Notes: generated by a model from the letters alone, not told the origin. 53,229 bases of DNA from SIG575 sp045632485 (GCA_045632485.1 JAZQWT010000134.1:1-53229), one strand, 5' to 3'. Positions 26,524 to 35,134 are shown, numbered from the stretch's first letter. Made by a program: numbers and translations.

Positions 26524-27945
26524 TTATTCTTTACCGTTCCAGCAGTAAGTACAAATCTTACATGCAGGTAAACCGATAGATTTGATTACACCTTCAAGGG
26601 ACTGATAATCAAGTGATGAAAAATGAAGTTTTTTACAGATTGCTTCACGCATTTTTTTGCCTCTTTCTGTGTTACCGTCAATATATTCATCAATATAGTT
26701 GACGCCGTCTTCACCTTCAAGCTCCATTATTGTCTGTCTTGCGATAAGTTCCATTTCTGATGTGCTGCGTGAGAAATTAAGATATTTACAGCCATACATA
26801 ATGGGAGGACAAGCAGAACGTATGTGAACTTCTTTTGCACCATTTTCATAAAGGAATTCAACAGTTTCACGAAGCTGTGTACCACGTACAATACTGTCAT
26901 CAACGAAAAGAAGCTTCTTATTTTCAATAAGTTCATGGACGGGAACAAGTTTCATTTTCGCAACTTTGTTACGTTCCTTCTGATTTGAAGGCATAAAACT
27001 TCTCGGCCATGTAGGTGTATATTTAATGAACGGTCGTGCAAAATCAGCACTGCTTACATTTGCATAACCAATTGCGTGAGGAGTACCTGAATCAGGAACA
27101 CCTGCAACATAGTCAAGGTCTTGTGCTACTCCGTTATTTTTATCTGTTTCAGCCATAATTGCACCGTTACGGCAACGCATAGCTTCAACATTCACTCCTT
27201 CATAAGTAGAAGTAGGATATCCGTAATATGTCCACAGAAATGCACATATTTTCATTTCTTCACCAGGTTCAGATAAAACTTCGATTTTGTCTGCAGTGAT
27301 AGAAACAATTTCACCCGGACCTAATTCTTTTTCAAAGGAATAACCTAATTTATCGTAAGCAAAGCTTTCAAATGTTACACAGTAACCGTCATCATCTTTA
27401 CCTATAATAACAGGGATTCTTCCAAGTTTATCTCTTGCGGCAATAATTGTACCGCCTTCAAGAAGAATAAGAATTGACATTGAACCGTCAATGACTTCCT
27501 GAACAAATTTAATGCCCTCAACAAAACTGGGTTTTGTACCGATTAAGGCTGCAACAAGTTCTGTTGAGTTAATCTTGCCTCCGGTCATCGCTGTGAAATG
27601 ACCGCCTTCACACAAATATTTATCTACTAATTCATCTGCGTTATTGATTGTGCCTATATTACAGATTGCATACACACCGAGTTTAGAACGCATAAGCAGA
27701 GGCTGTGGGTCATTATCACTTATACAACCGATGCATGAATTACCTTTCATTTCTTCTGTAATTCCTTCGAATTTAGTTCTGAAAGGAGAATTCTCTATAT
27801 TATGAATTTCACGTTGCAGACCGATTTTTTCATCGTAAGCTGCCATACCGCCACGTCTTGTGCCAAGATGTGAGTGGTAGTCAACGCCGAAGAAAACGTC
27901 TATAACGCAATCTCTGTTTGATACTGCGCCGAAAAAGCCGCCCAT
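26524..27945 (-). CDS. purF: Amidophosphoribosyltransferase homologue with degenerate glutaminase
   Basis: PurF normally makes phosphoribosylamine from PRPP and glutamine (purine step 1), with Cys as the first mature residue. The 473-residue product here begins MGGFFGAVSNRDC, so Gly stands where CGVFGI-type enzymes have the nucleophilic Cys; the DNA reads ATG GGC GGC TTT TTC behind a good AAGGTG site. Other glutamine-pocket residues also differ: the GHVRYST-like segment is IGCISDN and the HNGNL-like segment is CNIGTIN. The phosphoribosyltransferase domain is intact, with the PRPP loop LLFVDDSIVRGTQLRE (about 343-357). The C-terminal CTYCWNGKE resembles the Fe-S ligand region of Bacillus PurF. 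It may use ammonia or a partner glutaminase (inference). A related MGGFFG subfamily exists, to my recollection, in Bacteroidetes and Clostridia. Confidence 0.85.
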   Translation of the reverse strand: MGGFFGAVSNRDCVIDVFFGVDYHSHLGTRRGGMAAYDEKIGLQREIHNIENSPFRTKFEGITEEMKGNSCIGCISDNDPQPLLMRSKLGVYAICNIGTINNADELVDKYLCEGGHFTAMTGGKINSTELVAALIGTKPSFVEGIKFVQEVIDGSMSILILLEGGTIIAARDKLGRIPVIIGKDDDGYCVTFESFAYDKLGYSFEKELGPGEIVSITADKIEVLSEPGEEMKICAFLWTYYGYPTSTYEGVNVEAMRCRNGAIMAETDKNNGVAQDLDYVAGVPDSGTPHAIGYANVSSADFARPFIKYTPTWPRSFMPSNQKERNKVAKMKLVPVHELIENKKLLFVDDSIVRGTQLRETVEFLYENGAKEVHIRSACPPIMYGCKYLNFSRSTSEMELIARQTIMELEGEDGVNYIDEYIDGNTERGKKMREAICKKLHFSSLDYQSLEGVIKSIGLPACKICTYCWNGKE

Positions 27946-27973
27946 TTACATCACCTTATTTTGAGTAATTTGC

Positions 27974-28468
27974 TTATTTTGAGTATTTTGCTGAAATTGC
28001 AGCGTCCTTTTTAAGAACAGTTTCTGCGCCTTCTTTTCTCATTGCATCAAGCTTTGCAGCAAGTTCTGCATCTGTTACTGCAAGAATTTCAATAGCAAGA
28101 AGTGCTGCATTTGCTGCACCATTGATTGCAACTGTTGCAACAGGAATACCTGTAGGCATCTGAACAGTTGAAAGAAGAGCGTCCATACCGTCAAGGTTTG
28201 TTGATTTTACAGGAATGCCGATAACAGGCAATGTTGTGTTAGCAGCAATAGCACCTGCAAGATGTGCAGCCATACCTGCTGCAGCAATAATCACACCAAA
28301 ACCGTTTTCTCTTGCAGTTTCAGAGAACACTTTTGCTTCAACAGGTGTTCTATGTGCTGAAAAAACGTGCACTTCAAAATCTATGCCGAATTCTTCTAAT
28401 TTTGCAATGCCTTTTTCAATAACAGGCAGGTCACTGTCACTGCCCATGATAATAGCAACTTTTTTCAT
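27974..28468 (-). CDS. purE: 5-(carboxyamino)imidazole ribonucleotide mutase
   Basis: Class I PurE moves the carboxyl of N5-CAIR to C4 (purine step 6). The 164-residue product has VAIIMGSDSDLPVIEKG, VFSAHRTPVE, IIAAAGMAAHLAGAIAA and LPVIGIPVKS, with the invariant catalytic His in the SAHR motif. I use the ATG at 28466-28468, which has CAGGAGG seven bases upstream; the longer frame to 28573 runs into the leader and promoter. It heads the pur operon. PurK, which usually supplies N5-CAIR, is not in the window. Confidence 0.95.
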   Translation of the reverse strand: MKKVAIIMGSDSDLPVIEKGIAKLEEFGIDFEVHVFSAHRTPVEAKVFSETARENGFGVIIAAAGMAAHLAGAIAANTTLPVIGIPVKSTNLDGMDALLSTVQMPTGIPVATVAINGAANAALLAIEILAVTDAELAAKLDAMRKEGAETVLKKDAAISAKYSK

Positions 28469-28488
28469 TGTTATTTCCTCCTGAATCA

Positions 28489-28568
28489 AATAAAGGCAGT
28501 TCTTTATCCCTTTGATAAAGACAGAACTGCCTGATAGGTCTGTTGTAAAAAAACACATATTGACATAA
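28489..28568 (-). promoter_or_regulatory. Structured leader of the pur operon
   Basis: Between the promoter and purE the transcript can form a long bulged hairpin (28494-28532): AGGCAGTT / AACTGCCT outer arms and CTTTATC / GATAAAG inner arms. It is followed on the minus strand by TTTATTTGATT and then the purE ribosome site. It could be an attenuator terminator with a poor T-run, or a protein-binding element. An upstream ACAGA could compete by pairing with TCTGT in the 5' arm. It does not match the guanine riboswitch core. Confidence 0.5.
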
Positions 28569-28575
28569 TACAATA

Positions 28576-28605
28576 ATTATACATTATTGCTGAACACATA
28601 GTCAA
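28576..28605 (-). promoter_or_regulatory. Promoter of the pur operon
   Basis: On the minus strand TTGACT (28600-28605) and TATAAT (28576-28581) are 18 bases apart. Initiation near 28569 gives a leader of about 100 bases before purE. It lies in the short gap after pyrI, so purines and pyrimidines have separate promoters. Confidence 0.75.
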
Positions 28606-28656
28606 CGTTTTTAATAACAAAAAAAGCGTAATTCTGACTTATTTTTTATCAGTTTT

Positions 28657-29073
28657 TTATTTTGCCTGACTTTCACAATAAATACATCTGTAAATTTTCT
28701 TATCTGCATTTGTGAGTTTGAAAATGTGGTCAAGTTCCTGCTCTGTTGATGTTATACAACGGGGATTTTTACATCTTATAACATTAGTAACAGTTGACGG
28801 AAGTTTCATATCAAGCTTCTTTTCAACAACACCGTCTTTAATAATGCTGACTGTGATATTAGGGTCAACATATCCTAAAACATCAAAATCGACATCAAGG
28901 AGTGTATCAATCTTGATAATGTCCTTTTTACCCTTTTTCTTGCTGGGTACGTTCTTTAAAACTGCAACAGTACAATCAAGTTTATCAAGCTCAAGAATTG
29001 AGTACAACTCCATTGCGTGTCCTGCAGTTATATGGTCAATTACAATTCCGTTTTTAATTGCATCAACTATCAA
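28657..29073 (-). CDS. pyrI: Aspartate carbamoyltransferase regulatory chain
   Basis: PyrI binds nucleotides and holds PyrB trimers in the allosteric holoenzyme. The 138-residue protein has the N-terminal nucleotide-binding part (VDAIKNGIVIDHITAGHAMELYSIL) and a C-terminal zinc domain with Cys101, Cys106, Cys130 and Cys133 (CKNPRC and CIYC). Length is slightly below that of E. coli PyrI. Its start directly abuts the end of pyrB. It is the last gene of the pyr operon; only weak terminator-like sequence follows. Confidence 0.95.
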   Translation of the reverse strand: MIVDAIKNGIVIDHITAGHAMELYSILELDKLDCTVAVLKNVPSKKKGKKDIIKIDTLLDVDFDVLGYVDPNITVSIIKDGVVEKKLDMKLPSTVTNVIRCKNPRCITSTEQELDHIFKLTNADKKIYRCIYCESQAK

Positions 29074-29988
29074 TTATTCCACCCCCAGAAGTTTAAGAAT
29101 AAGAGCCATTCTGATAAATTTGCCGTTAAGTACCTGTTTGAAATAACAAGCTCTGCTGTCATTATCGATTTCTGTTGAAATTTCATTAACTCTCGGCAAC
29201 GGATGCATAATACACAAATCTTCTTTTGCACTGACAAGTTTTTCAGGTGTAAGAATATAACTGTCTTTAAGTCTTACATAGTCATCTTCATTGAAGAATC
29301 TTTCACGCTGAACTCGTGTCATATAAAGAATATCAAGTGTGGGCATAACTTCTTCGAGATTTGTTGTCTGCACATATTCAATATTGTGTGCTCTTAATAC
29401 ATCGTGCTTGATGTAGCTGGGGAGTTTAAGCTCCACAGGAGAAATAAGGACAACTTTTATATTCTTATATCTTGAAATTGCTTCAATAAGCGAATGAACT
29501 GTTCTGCCGAATTTCAGGTCACCGCAAAAACCGATTGTAAGATTATCAAATCTGCCTTTTTCACGATGAATTGTAAGCAGGTCTGTAAGTGTCTGTGTAG
29601 GATGATTATGACCACCGTCACCTGCATTGATAATCGGCACTGATGCTTTCTTTGAAGCAACAAGAGGTGCACCTTCTTTAGGGTGACGCATAGCAATAAT
29701 GTCAGCATAACAACTAACAGTTTTAACTGTATCGGAAACGCTTTCACCTTTTGCTGCAGAACTTGACTGTGCTTCAGAGAAACCTAAAACATTGCCGCCC
29801 AGTTCATACATTGCAGCTTCAAAGCTGAGTCTTGTTCTTGTTGAAGGCTCAAAGAAAAGTGTTGCAAGCTTAAGTCCGTCACAAGCATGTGCATATTTTT
29901 TGGGATTTTCTATGATATCATTTGCCTTTTCAATAAGTTCGTCTATTTCTTCAACAGACAGGTCTTTAATATCAATAAGACTTCTCAT
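29074..29988 (-). CDS. pyrB: Aspartate carbamoyltransferase catalytic chain
   Basis: PyrB condenses carbamoyl phosphate and aspartate (pyrimidine step 2). The 304-residue protein has the carbamoyl phosphate motif FFEPSTRTRLSFEAA, the MRHPKEGAP region, NAGDGGHNHPTQTLTDLLTI and the aspartate-binding CIMHPLPRVNEI. Its partner PyrI follows with no gap, indicating a regulated E. coli-like holoenzyme. Confidence 0.98.
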   Translation of the reverse strand: MRSLIDIKDLSVEEIDELIEKANDIIENPKKYAHACDGLKLATLFFEPSTRTRLSFEAAMYELGGNVLGFSEAQSSSAAKGESVSDTVKTVSCYADIIAMRHPKEGAPLVASKKASVPIINAGDGGHNHPTQTLTDLLTIHREKGRFDNLTIGFCGDLKFGRTVHSLIEAISRYKNIKVVLISPVELKLPSYIKHDVLRAHNIEYVQTTNLEEVMPTLDILYMTRVQRERFFNEDDYVRLKDSYILTPEKLVSAKEDLCIMHPLPRVNEISTEIDNDSRACYFKQVLNGKFIRMALILKLLGVE

Positions 29989-29994
29989 ATTTAC

Positions 29995-30624
29995 TCACCC
30001 GATCCAGCTTTCGTCTGAAGGATTATTTCTGAATTTAATAAGTCTTTCAACGTCTTCTTTTTTGATATAACCTGTTTCAGCAGCAACATTCGCAATAACA
30101 TCAAAGTTAGTGAGTGATACATTTTTAACGTCTGCTGCAGCAAGTCTGTCAAGGCCTTTCTGCATACCGTATGTAAAAATACTTACGATACCGAGAACTT
30201 CTGCACCTGCTTCACGAAGAACATTAACTACTTCAATAACACTGCCGCCTGTTGAAATAAGGTCTTCAACAACTACAACTTTCTGTCCTTTTTCAAGTTT
30301 ACCTTCAATCTGGTTCTGTCTGCCGTGGTCCTTTGAACCTGAGCGAACATAACCCATGGGAAGACCGAGGATGTGAGCTGTGATAGCAGCATGAGCAATA
30401 CCTGCTGTGCTTGTGCCCATAAGAACTTCACATTCGGGATATTCTTTTTTGATTGTTTCTGCAAGTGCGTTTTCAACATCGTTTCTTACTTTGGGAGCTG
30501 TAAGAGTAAGTCTGTTATCGCAATATACGGGGCTTTTGATACCGCTTGCCCATGTAAAGGGCTCGTCCGGTCTGAAAAATACAGCTCTGATAGAGAGCAA
30601 ATCTTCTGCAATAAGTCTTTCCAT
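29995..30624 (-). CDS. pyrE: Orotate phosphoribosyltransferase
   Basis: PyrE makes OMP from orotate and PRPP (pyrimidine step 5). The 209-residue protein has FTWASGIKSPVYCDNRLTL at the N-terminus and the PRPP-binding motif KVVVVEDLISTGGSVIE (about residues 118-134). YVRSGSKDHGRQNQIEG carries the flexible-loop residues. It lies between pyrF and pyrB, with a GGAG site upstream. Confidence 0.97.
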   Translation of the reverse strand: MERLIAEDLLSIRAVFFRPDEPFTWASGIKSPVYCDNRLTLTAPKVRNDVENALAETIKKEYPECEVLMGTSTAGIAHAAITAHILGLPMGYVRSGSKDHGRQNQIEGKLEKGQKVVVVEDLISTGGSVIEVVNVLREAGAEVLGIVSIFTYGMQKGLDRLAAADVKNVSLTNFDVIANVAAETGYIKKEDVERLIKFRNNPSDESWIG

Positions 30625-30667
30625 AATTTCTTTCTCCTTTATATTAAACTATATATTCAACAAACAA

Positions 30668-31366
30668 TTAATCAACAAATTCTCTGATGCATCTTTCGTA
30701 TGCAGCAACCGGGTCTTCAGCCTGTGTAATAGGTCTGCCCACAACAATGTAGTCAGAGCCGATTTCTTTTGCTCTTTCGGGAGTTGCAATTCTTACCTGG
30801 TCACCTACATCACCGTCTGCAAAACGCACACCGGGTGTTACTGTAAGAAATTCTTTACCGCAAACATCTTTAACTTTGCTTGCCTCAAGAGGTGAACATA
30901 CAACACCGTCAAGACCTGCTACTTTTGCACGTGAAGCATAGTGCATAATAACTTCGTCGATAGGTTTATCGATAAGTAAATCTTCTTTCATTCTTTCTTC
31001 GCTTGTTGAAGTAAGCTGTGTAACTGCGATAAGGAGAGGTCTTGTGCCGTCGGGACGTGTAAGACCTTCAATTGCTGCTTCCATCATTGCAACTGTACCT
31101 GCTGCATGGAGGTTACACATATCAACATCCAATTTTGACAAAACTGCCATTGATTTTTTTACTGTGTTCGGAATATCATGAAGTTTAAGGTCGAGGAAAA
31201 TCTTGTGACCTCTTGCTTTGATTTCTTTAACAATTTCAGGGCCTGCAGAATAATACAGTTCCATACCGATTTTCACGAAAGGTTTTCTTCCCGTGAACTT
31301 GTCAAGAAACTTAAGCACTTCCTCCTTACCATCAAAATCACACGCAATAATTACATCTTTTCCCAT
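30668..31366 (-). CDS. pyrF: Orotidine 5'-phosphate decarboxylase
   Basis: PyrF decarboxylates OMP to UMP (pyrimidine step 6). The 232-residue protein is the short group I type: VIIACDFDGKEEVLKFLD, FVKIGMELYYSAGPEIV, the catalytic segment FLDLKLHDIPNTV (Asp-x-Lys-x-x-Asp), and C-terminal SDYIVVGRPITQAEDP. Its ATG overlaps the pyrD stop by one base. Confidence 0.97.
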   Translation of the reverse strand: MGKDVIIACDFDGKEEVLKFLDKFTGRKPFVKIGMELYYSAGPEIVKEIKARGHKIFLDLKLHDIPNTVKKSMAVLSKLDVDMCNLHAAGTVAMMEAAIEGLTRPDGTRPLLIAVTQLTSTSEERMKEDLLIDKPIDEVIMHYASRAKVAGLDGVVCSPLEASKVKDVCGKEFLTVTPGVRFADGDVGDQVRIATPERAKEIGSDYIVVGRPITQAEDPVAAYERCIREFVD

Positions 31367-32277
31367 TAGTGTGCTCCTCCTATTATATCATTTAAATTAT
31401 TAATACCGTATTTAGCCATAACGCGAGGTAAATCCTCGATTATGTTCTTGCAAGCAAAAGGTTCAACAAGGTTTGCGGCACCTACTTCAACTGCAGTAGC
31501 ACCTGCAAGCATAAGTTCGATTACATCTTCTGCTTTTGAAACACCACCCATTCCGATAATCGGAATATTTACTGCTTCGTAAACCTGGTAAACCATTCTC
31601 ACGGCTACAGGGAAAATTGCATTTCCGGAAAAACCGCCCATTTTGTTTGCAATAACAGGTTTCTTTGTTTTCAAATCTATTTTCATACCAAGAAGCGTAT
31701 TGATAAGGCTGATACCGTCTGCACCCGCTTCTTCGCAAGCCTTTGCAATTGATACAATATCAGTTACATTGGGGCTGAGTTTAATAAACACAGGTTTCTT
31801 TGTAACTGATTTTACTGCTCGTGTTACCTCAGCTGCACTTTCGGGAGAAGTGCCGAAACTCATTCCACCGTTGTGGACATTCGGGCAGCTTACATTAACT
31901 TCAAGAAATTCAACCTGATCTTCTTTATCAATCTTTTCGCAGCAAATTCTGTATTCATCGATTGAGAAACCGCTGATGTTTGCCATAATCGGTTTCTTGA
32001 AACAAGCACGGAGTTTAGGAAGCTCCTCTGAAATTACTTTTTCAACACCGGGATTCTGAAGACCAACAGAATTAATCATACCGTTTTCTGTTTCTGCAAT
32101 TCTTGGTGTAGGATTACCGAAACGAGGTTCAAGCGTTGTTCCCTTAAAAGAAAGTGAACCAAGAACATTGATATCATAAATTTCTGCAAATTCATAACCA
32201 AAACCAAACGTACCGCTTGCAGGGATTATTGGATTATCAAGTTCAATTCCTGATAAATTAACTTTTGTGTTTACCAT
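31366..32277 (-). CDS. pyrD: Dihydroorotate dehydrogenase, NAD-dependent catalytic subunit
   Basis: This is a class 1B dihydroorotate dehydrogenase that oxidises dihydroorotate with FMN and passes electrons to PyrK (pyrimidine step 4). With the start at 32277 (GGAGG with the usual spacing) it has 303 residues. Key features are IPASGTFGFGYEFAE, NPTPRIAETENGMINSVGLQNPG, VSCPNVHNGGMSFGT (base-catalyst Cys in VSCPN), INTLLGMKID and GMGGVSKAEDVIELMLAGATAVEVGA. It overlaps pyrK by seven bases and pyrF by one. Confidence 0.97.
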   Translation of the reverse strand: MVNTKVNLSGIELDNPIIPASGTFGFGYEFAEIYDINVLGSLSFKGTTLEPRFGNPTPRIAETENGMINSVGLQNPGVEKVISEELPKLRACFKKPIMANISGFSIDEYRICCEKIDKEDQVEFLEVNVSCPNVHNGGMSFGTSPESAAEVTRAVKSVTKKPVFIKLSPNVTDIVSIAKACEEAGADGISLINTLLGMKIDLKTKKPVIANKMGGFSGNAIFPVAVRMVYQVYEAVNIPIIGMGGVSKAEDVIELMLAGATAVEVGAANLVEPFACKNIIEDLPRVMAKYGINNLNDIIGGAH

Positions 32278-33002
32278 ATTATTTCCTCCTTGCAAAGCAC
32301 GGGACCTTCCTTACAGATACGTTTGTTGCCGTATTTTGTTTTACAGCTGCAACCCATACAAGCTCCGAAGCCGCAACCCATTCTTTCTTCAAAACTGAAC
32401 TGACCATCTTTATCTGATGCGTTATAAACAGCTTTAAGCATCGGTTCAGGTCCGCAGCAATAAGTGTATGAAAAATCAAGTTCTTTCATTGCGTCTGTAA
32501 CAAAACCTTTTGTACCTACTGAACCGTCAACAGTGGTGATTTTAACTTCTGCACCTAATTTTTCAAATTCATCTTTATAGAAAATTTCTTCTTCTTTATT
32601 AAAGCCGAGAACAGCCGTTACTTTTTTACCTTCCTCAATCAGCTTCCTTGCTAGATTGAACATGGGAGGCACGCCTACACCGCCACCGATAACAACGGGA
32701 TTCTGACCGCTTTCTGAAGTATCAAAACCATTGCCGAGACCTGTGAGCACATCGAGCTTTTTGCCCTCACCCATTTTGCTCATAACTTCTGTACCTGAGC
32801 CTACAACTTTATAGATAAGTGTAAGCAGATTTTCATCGTAGTCACACACTGAAATAGGACGTCTCAAGAAAAATCCGTCAAGTTTGATGTTTACAAACTG
32901 TCCGGGTTTTGTAAGAGCAGATGTATCGCCGACCAGCACCATTTTATAAACATCTTTTGCAATTTTATCGTTAGATTTAATTTCAAATATTGTTTGTTGC
33001 AT
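32271..33002 (-). CDS. pyrK: Dihydroorotate dehydrogenase electron transfer subunit
   Basis: PyrK carries FAD and a [2Fe-2S] cluster that move electrons from PyrD to NAD. The 243-residue protein has the ferredoxin-reductase-like FAD domain (LRRPISVCDYDE), the NAD site (VVIGGGVGVPPMFNLARKL) and the C-terminal Cys cluster CGFGACMGCSCKTKYG plus a later Cys (about residues 211-237). Its ATG overlaps the pyrC stop by one base. Confidence 0.97.
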   Translation of the reverse strand: MQQTIFEIKSNDKIAKDVYKMVLVGDTSALTKPGQFVNIKLDGFFLRRPISVCDYDENLLTLIYKVVGSGTEVMSKMGEGKKLDVLTGLGNGFDTSESGQNPVVIGGGVGVPPMFNLARKLIEEGKKVTAVLGFNKEEEIFYKDEFEKLGAEVKITTVDGSVGTKGFVTDAMKELDFSYTYCCGPEPMLKAVYNASDKDGQFSFEERMGCGFGACMGCSCKTKYGNKRICKEGPVLCKEEIIW

Positions 33003-34282
33003 TATTCTTTCCGTCCTTCCATGTCGTTATAAACAACCTCACCGCCGCAGACTGTCATAAGACATCTGCCGAAAACCTTTCTTCCTTCAAAAGGAGTGCT
33101 TCTGCCCATTGAAAGGAATTCGTCGGGATTGATTTCATATTCTTCAGTTACATCAAAAACTGTAAAATCTGCAATCTTACCATTGTCAAGTCCTGTTTCA
33201 AAGCCGAAACGCTTTGCAGGATTTGTGCTCATAATTTTCACAAGATGCTCTGCTGTGATGACATCCTTCATAACAAGTTCTGTCCAGAGTACAGGGAATG
33301 CTGTTTCAAGTCCTACAACACCCATCAGACTCTTTTCAAGACCTCTGCCCTTTTCTTCAGCAGAATGAGGTGCATGGTCAGTTGCAATCATTTCAATTGT
33401 ACCGTCTTTAATACCCTCAATAAGTGCAAGTCTGTCTTCCTCACTTCTGATGGGAGGATTCATTTTAAACCTTGCATCTTCTTCTAAATCCATATCGTTG
33501 AAAACAAGATAATGAGGTGCTGTTTCGCAAGAGATATCCACACCGTCTTTTTTTGCCTTTCTGATAATTTCAACGCTTTCTTTTGTTGAAATGTGGCACA
33601 CATGATAGCCACAACCCGTACGCTTTGCAATAGGTATATCACGCTTTATGGGAAGATATTCACTTTCCGAGCAGATACCTCTGTGTCCGTGGAGACGAGC
33701 ATATTCACCGTCGTGAATATATCCCCCTCTGAGAAGTGAATTATCTTCACAATGAGCAACAATCATCTTCCCGCAGGCTTTTGCTTGTTCCATTGCCATA
33801 ATCATCATTTCAGCTTCCTGAACACCCTTGCCGTCATCAGAAAAACCTGCAACAGAGTGCTTCATATCATCCATATCAGAAAGCTCGTCACCCATCTGAC
33901 CAACAGTAATTGAACCATACGGTGTAACCTTGATAACAGCATCGGATTTAATAATATCAAGCTGCTGTTTGAGATTCTTCATTGTGTCAGGCACCGGATT
34001 CAGATTCGGCATTGAACATACATGAGTAAAACCGCCATGTGCTGCAGCCATTGTTCCGGATTTTATCGTTTCTTTAAAAGAAAAACCGGGCTCCCTGAGA
34101 TGCACGTGTACATCAACAAGACCCGGAATAATAATACAATTTTCAGCGTCATAAACGACAGCATCACAAGGAACGGATGAAAAACCGAAAAGATGACTGA
34201 GGCGACCATCTTTTACAAGAATATCACCTTTTATGAACTTGCCTTTACGATAGACTTTTGCATTTTTTAAAACAAAGTTCAT
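33002..34282 (-). CDS. pyrC: Dihydroorotase
   Basis: PyrC cyclises carbamoyl aspartate to dihydroorotate (pyrimidine step 3). The 426-residue protein is the class I, Bacillus-like form: GLVDVHVHLREPGFSFKE provides the first metal ligands, and MSMPNLNPVPD-like, MIVAHCEDNSL, GYHVCHISTKESVE and MIATDHAPHSAEEK carry the others. It is the first gene of the pyr operon, behind an attenuator-like leader. AGGGAG precedes its ATG. Confidence 0.96.
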   Translation of the reverse strand: MNFVLKNAKVYRKGKFIKGDILVKDGRLSHLFGFSSVPCDAVVYDAENCIIIPGLVDVHVHLREPGFSFKETIKSGTMAAAHGGFTHVCSMPNLNPVPDTMKNLKQQLDIIKSDAVIKVTPYGSITVGQMGDELSDMDDMKHSVAGFSDDGKGVQEAEMMIMAMEQAKACGKMIVAHCEDNSLLRGGYIHDGEYARLHGHRGICSESEYLPIKRDIPIAKRTGCGYHVCHISTKESVEIIRKAKKDGVDISCETAPHYLVFNDMDLEEDARFKMNPPIRSEEDRLALIEGIKDGTIEMIATDHAPHSAEEKGRGLEKSLMGVVGLETAFPVLWTELVMKDVITAEHLVKIMSTNPAKRFGFETGLDNGKIADFTVFDVTEEYEINPDEFLSMGRSTPFEGRKVFGRCLMTVCGGEVVYNDMEGRKE

Positions 34283-34296
34283 GTCTCATTCTCCCT

Positions 34297-34390
34297 AAAA
34301 AAATCCCCGTCAGAACAGACAGGGATACAAAAATACAAACTGATTTAATATATCTTCAATCCCTCGGCAAATCTAAGCCATAAGATTTTC
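34297..34390 (-). promoter_or_regulatory. Transcription attenuator in the pyr operon leader
   Basis: On the minus strand the leader ends with a terminator: ATCCCTGTC / GACGGGGAT stem (34303-34326), six-base loop, then TTTTTTT, only about 15 bases before pyrC. Upstream, AGGGAT (34359-34364) can instead pair with the ATCCCT of the terminator 5' arm, giving an antiterminator. The GCCGAGGGAT context is reminiscent of, but not a clear match to, PyrR-binding loops. UMP-sensitive control by PyrR is therefore likely but inferred. Confidence 0.7.
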
Positions 34391-34393
34391 TAC

Positions 34394-34422
34394 ATTATAT
34401 CAAATTCAGGTCTGTTTGTCAA
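34394..34422 (-). promoter_or_regulatory. Promoter of the pyr operon
   Basis: On the minus strand TTGACA (34417-34422) and TATAAT (34394-34399) are both perfect hexamers with the ideal 17-base spacing. Initiation near 34387 gives a leader of about 105 bases. This is the strongest promoter match in the window. Confidence 0.85.
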
Positions 34423-34497
34423 TAAAATTAACTATTTCGCAAACATTTTTCACTCTTTTGTTACATATTTATTTTCACCGACTGAAGTCACCTTTTT

Positions 34498-35121
34498 TTA
34501 CTTGATTTCATCTGCCCAATCAGCATTCACACAAGAACATTCTCTGTAATTTTTTACTGTTTTTTCAACAACATTATAAAGATTTTTCGTACAGCCCGGA
34601 GAAGCAGTATAATTTACTGCACGGTTTCTTTCAATACCGATTTTTTCTGCTTCAAAAGCAGCATCAATATTCGCTCCTATGAAAAGAAATTCCCAGCCGT
34701 ATTTTTCTTTCTGCTTCCCTATCATACGCTTTACATCCTGTGAGCTGTAAATGCGGCTCGCGTTTTCCATACCGTCTGTAATAATAACAAACATTGTCTT
34801 TTCAGGTACATCTTCGCGACGTGCATATTTGTGAATATTGCCTATATGATGAATTGCGCCGCCTACTGCATCAAGGAGTGCAGTACATCCTTGCACATAA
34901 TAGTCTTTTTCAGTCATCTGCGGAACTTTTCTTAAATCAATTCTGTCGTGAATAACCTTACTTTCATCATCAAAAAGAATTGTTGAAACATAACACTTGC
35001 CGTCAATCAACTTCTGTTTTTCTATAAGAGAATTGAATCCGCCGATTGTGTCTTTTTTAAGTCCGTACATTGAACCGCTTCTATCGAGAATAAATACCAT
35101 TTCTGTTGTGTTGTTTTTCAT
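34498..35121 (-). CDS. Von Willebrand factor type A domain protein
   Basis: The 207-residue cytoplasmic protein is almost entirely one VWA domain. The metal-ion-dependent adhesion site is intact at the N-terminus: DRSGS (13-17) in MVFILDRSGSMYG, followed by a Thr in a QGCTALLDAVGGA segment and the Asp of VIITDGMENAS. Such stand-alone VWA proteins often occur with tellurium-resistance or AAA+ modules, but none is here, so the role is unknown. The start at 35121 is chosen for the GGAGG eight bases upstream. The leader contains a terminator-like hairpin immediately before the ribosome site. Confidence 0.8.
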   Translation of the reverse strand: MKNNTTEMVFILDRSGSMYGLKKDTIGGFNSLIEKQKLIDGKCYVSTILFDDESKVIHDRIDLRKVPQMTEKDYYVQGCTALLDAVGGAIHHIGNIHKYARREDVPEKTMFVIITDGMENASRIYSSQDVKRMIGKQKEKYGWEFLFIGANIDAAFEAEKIGIERNRAVNYTASPGCTKNLYNVVEKTVKNYRECSCVNADWADEIK

Positions 35122-35134
35122 TTCAAATACCTCC

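Noticed and set aside
28489..28568. Guanine riboswitch before purE
   Set aside because: The conserved core sequences of that aptamer are not present; only a long hairpin is seen.
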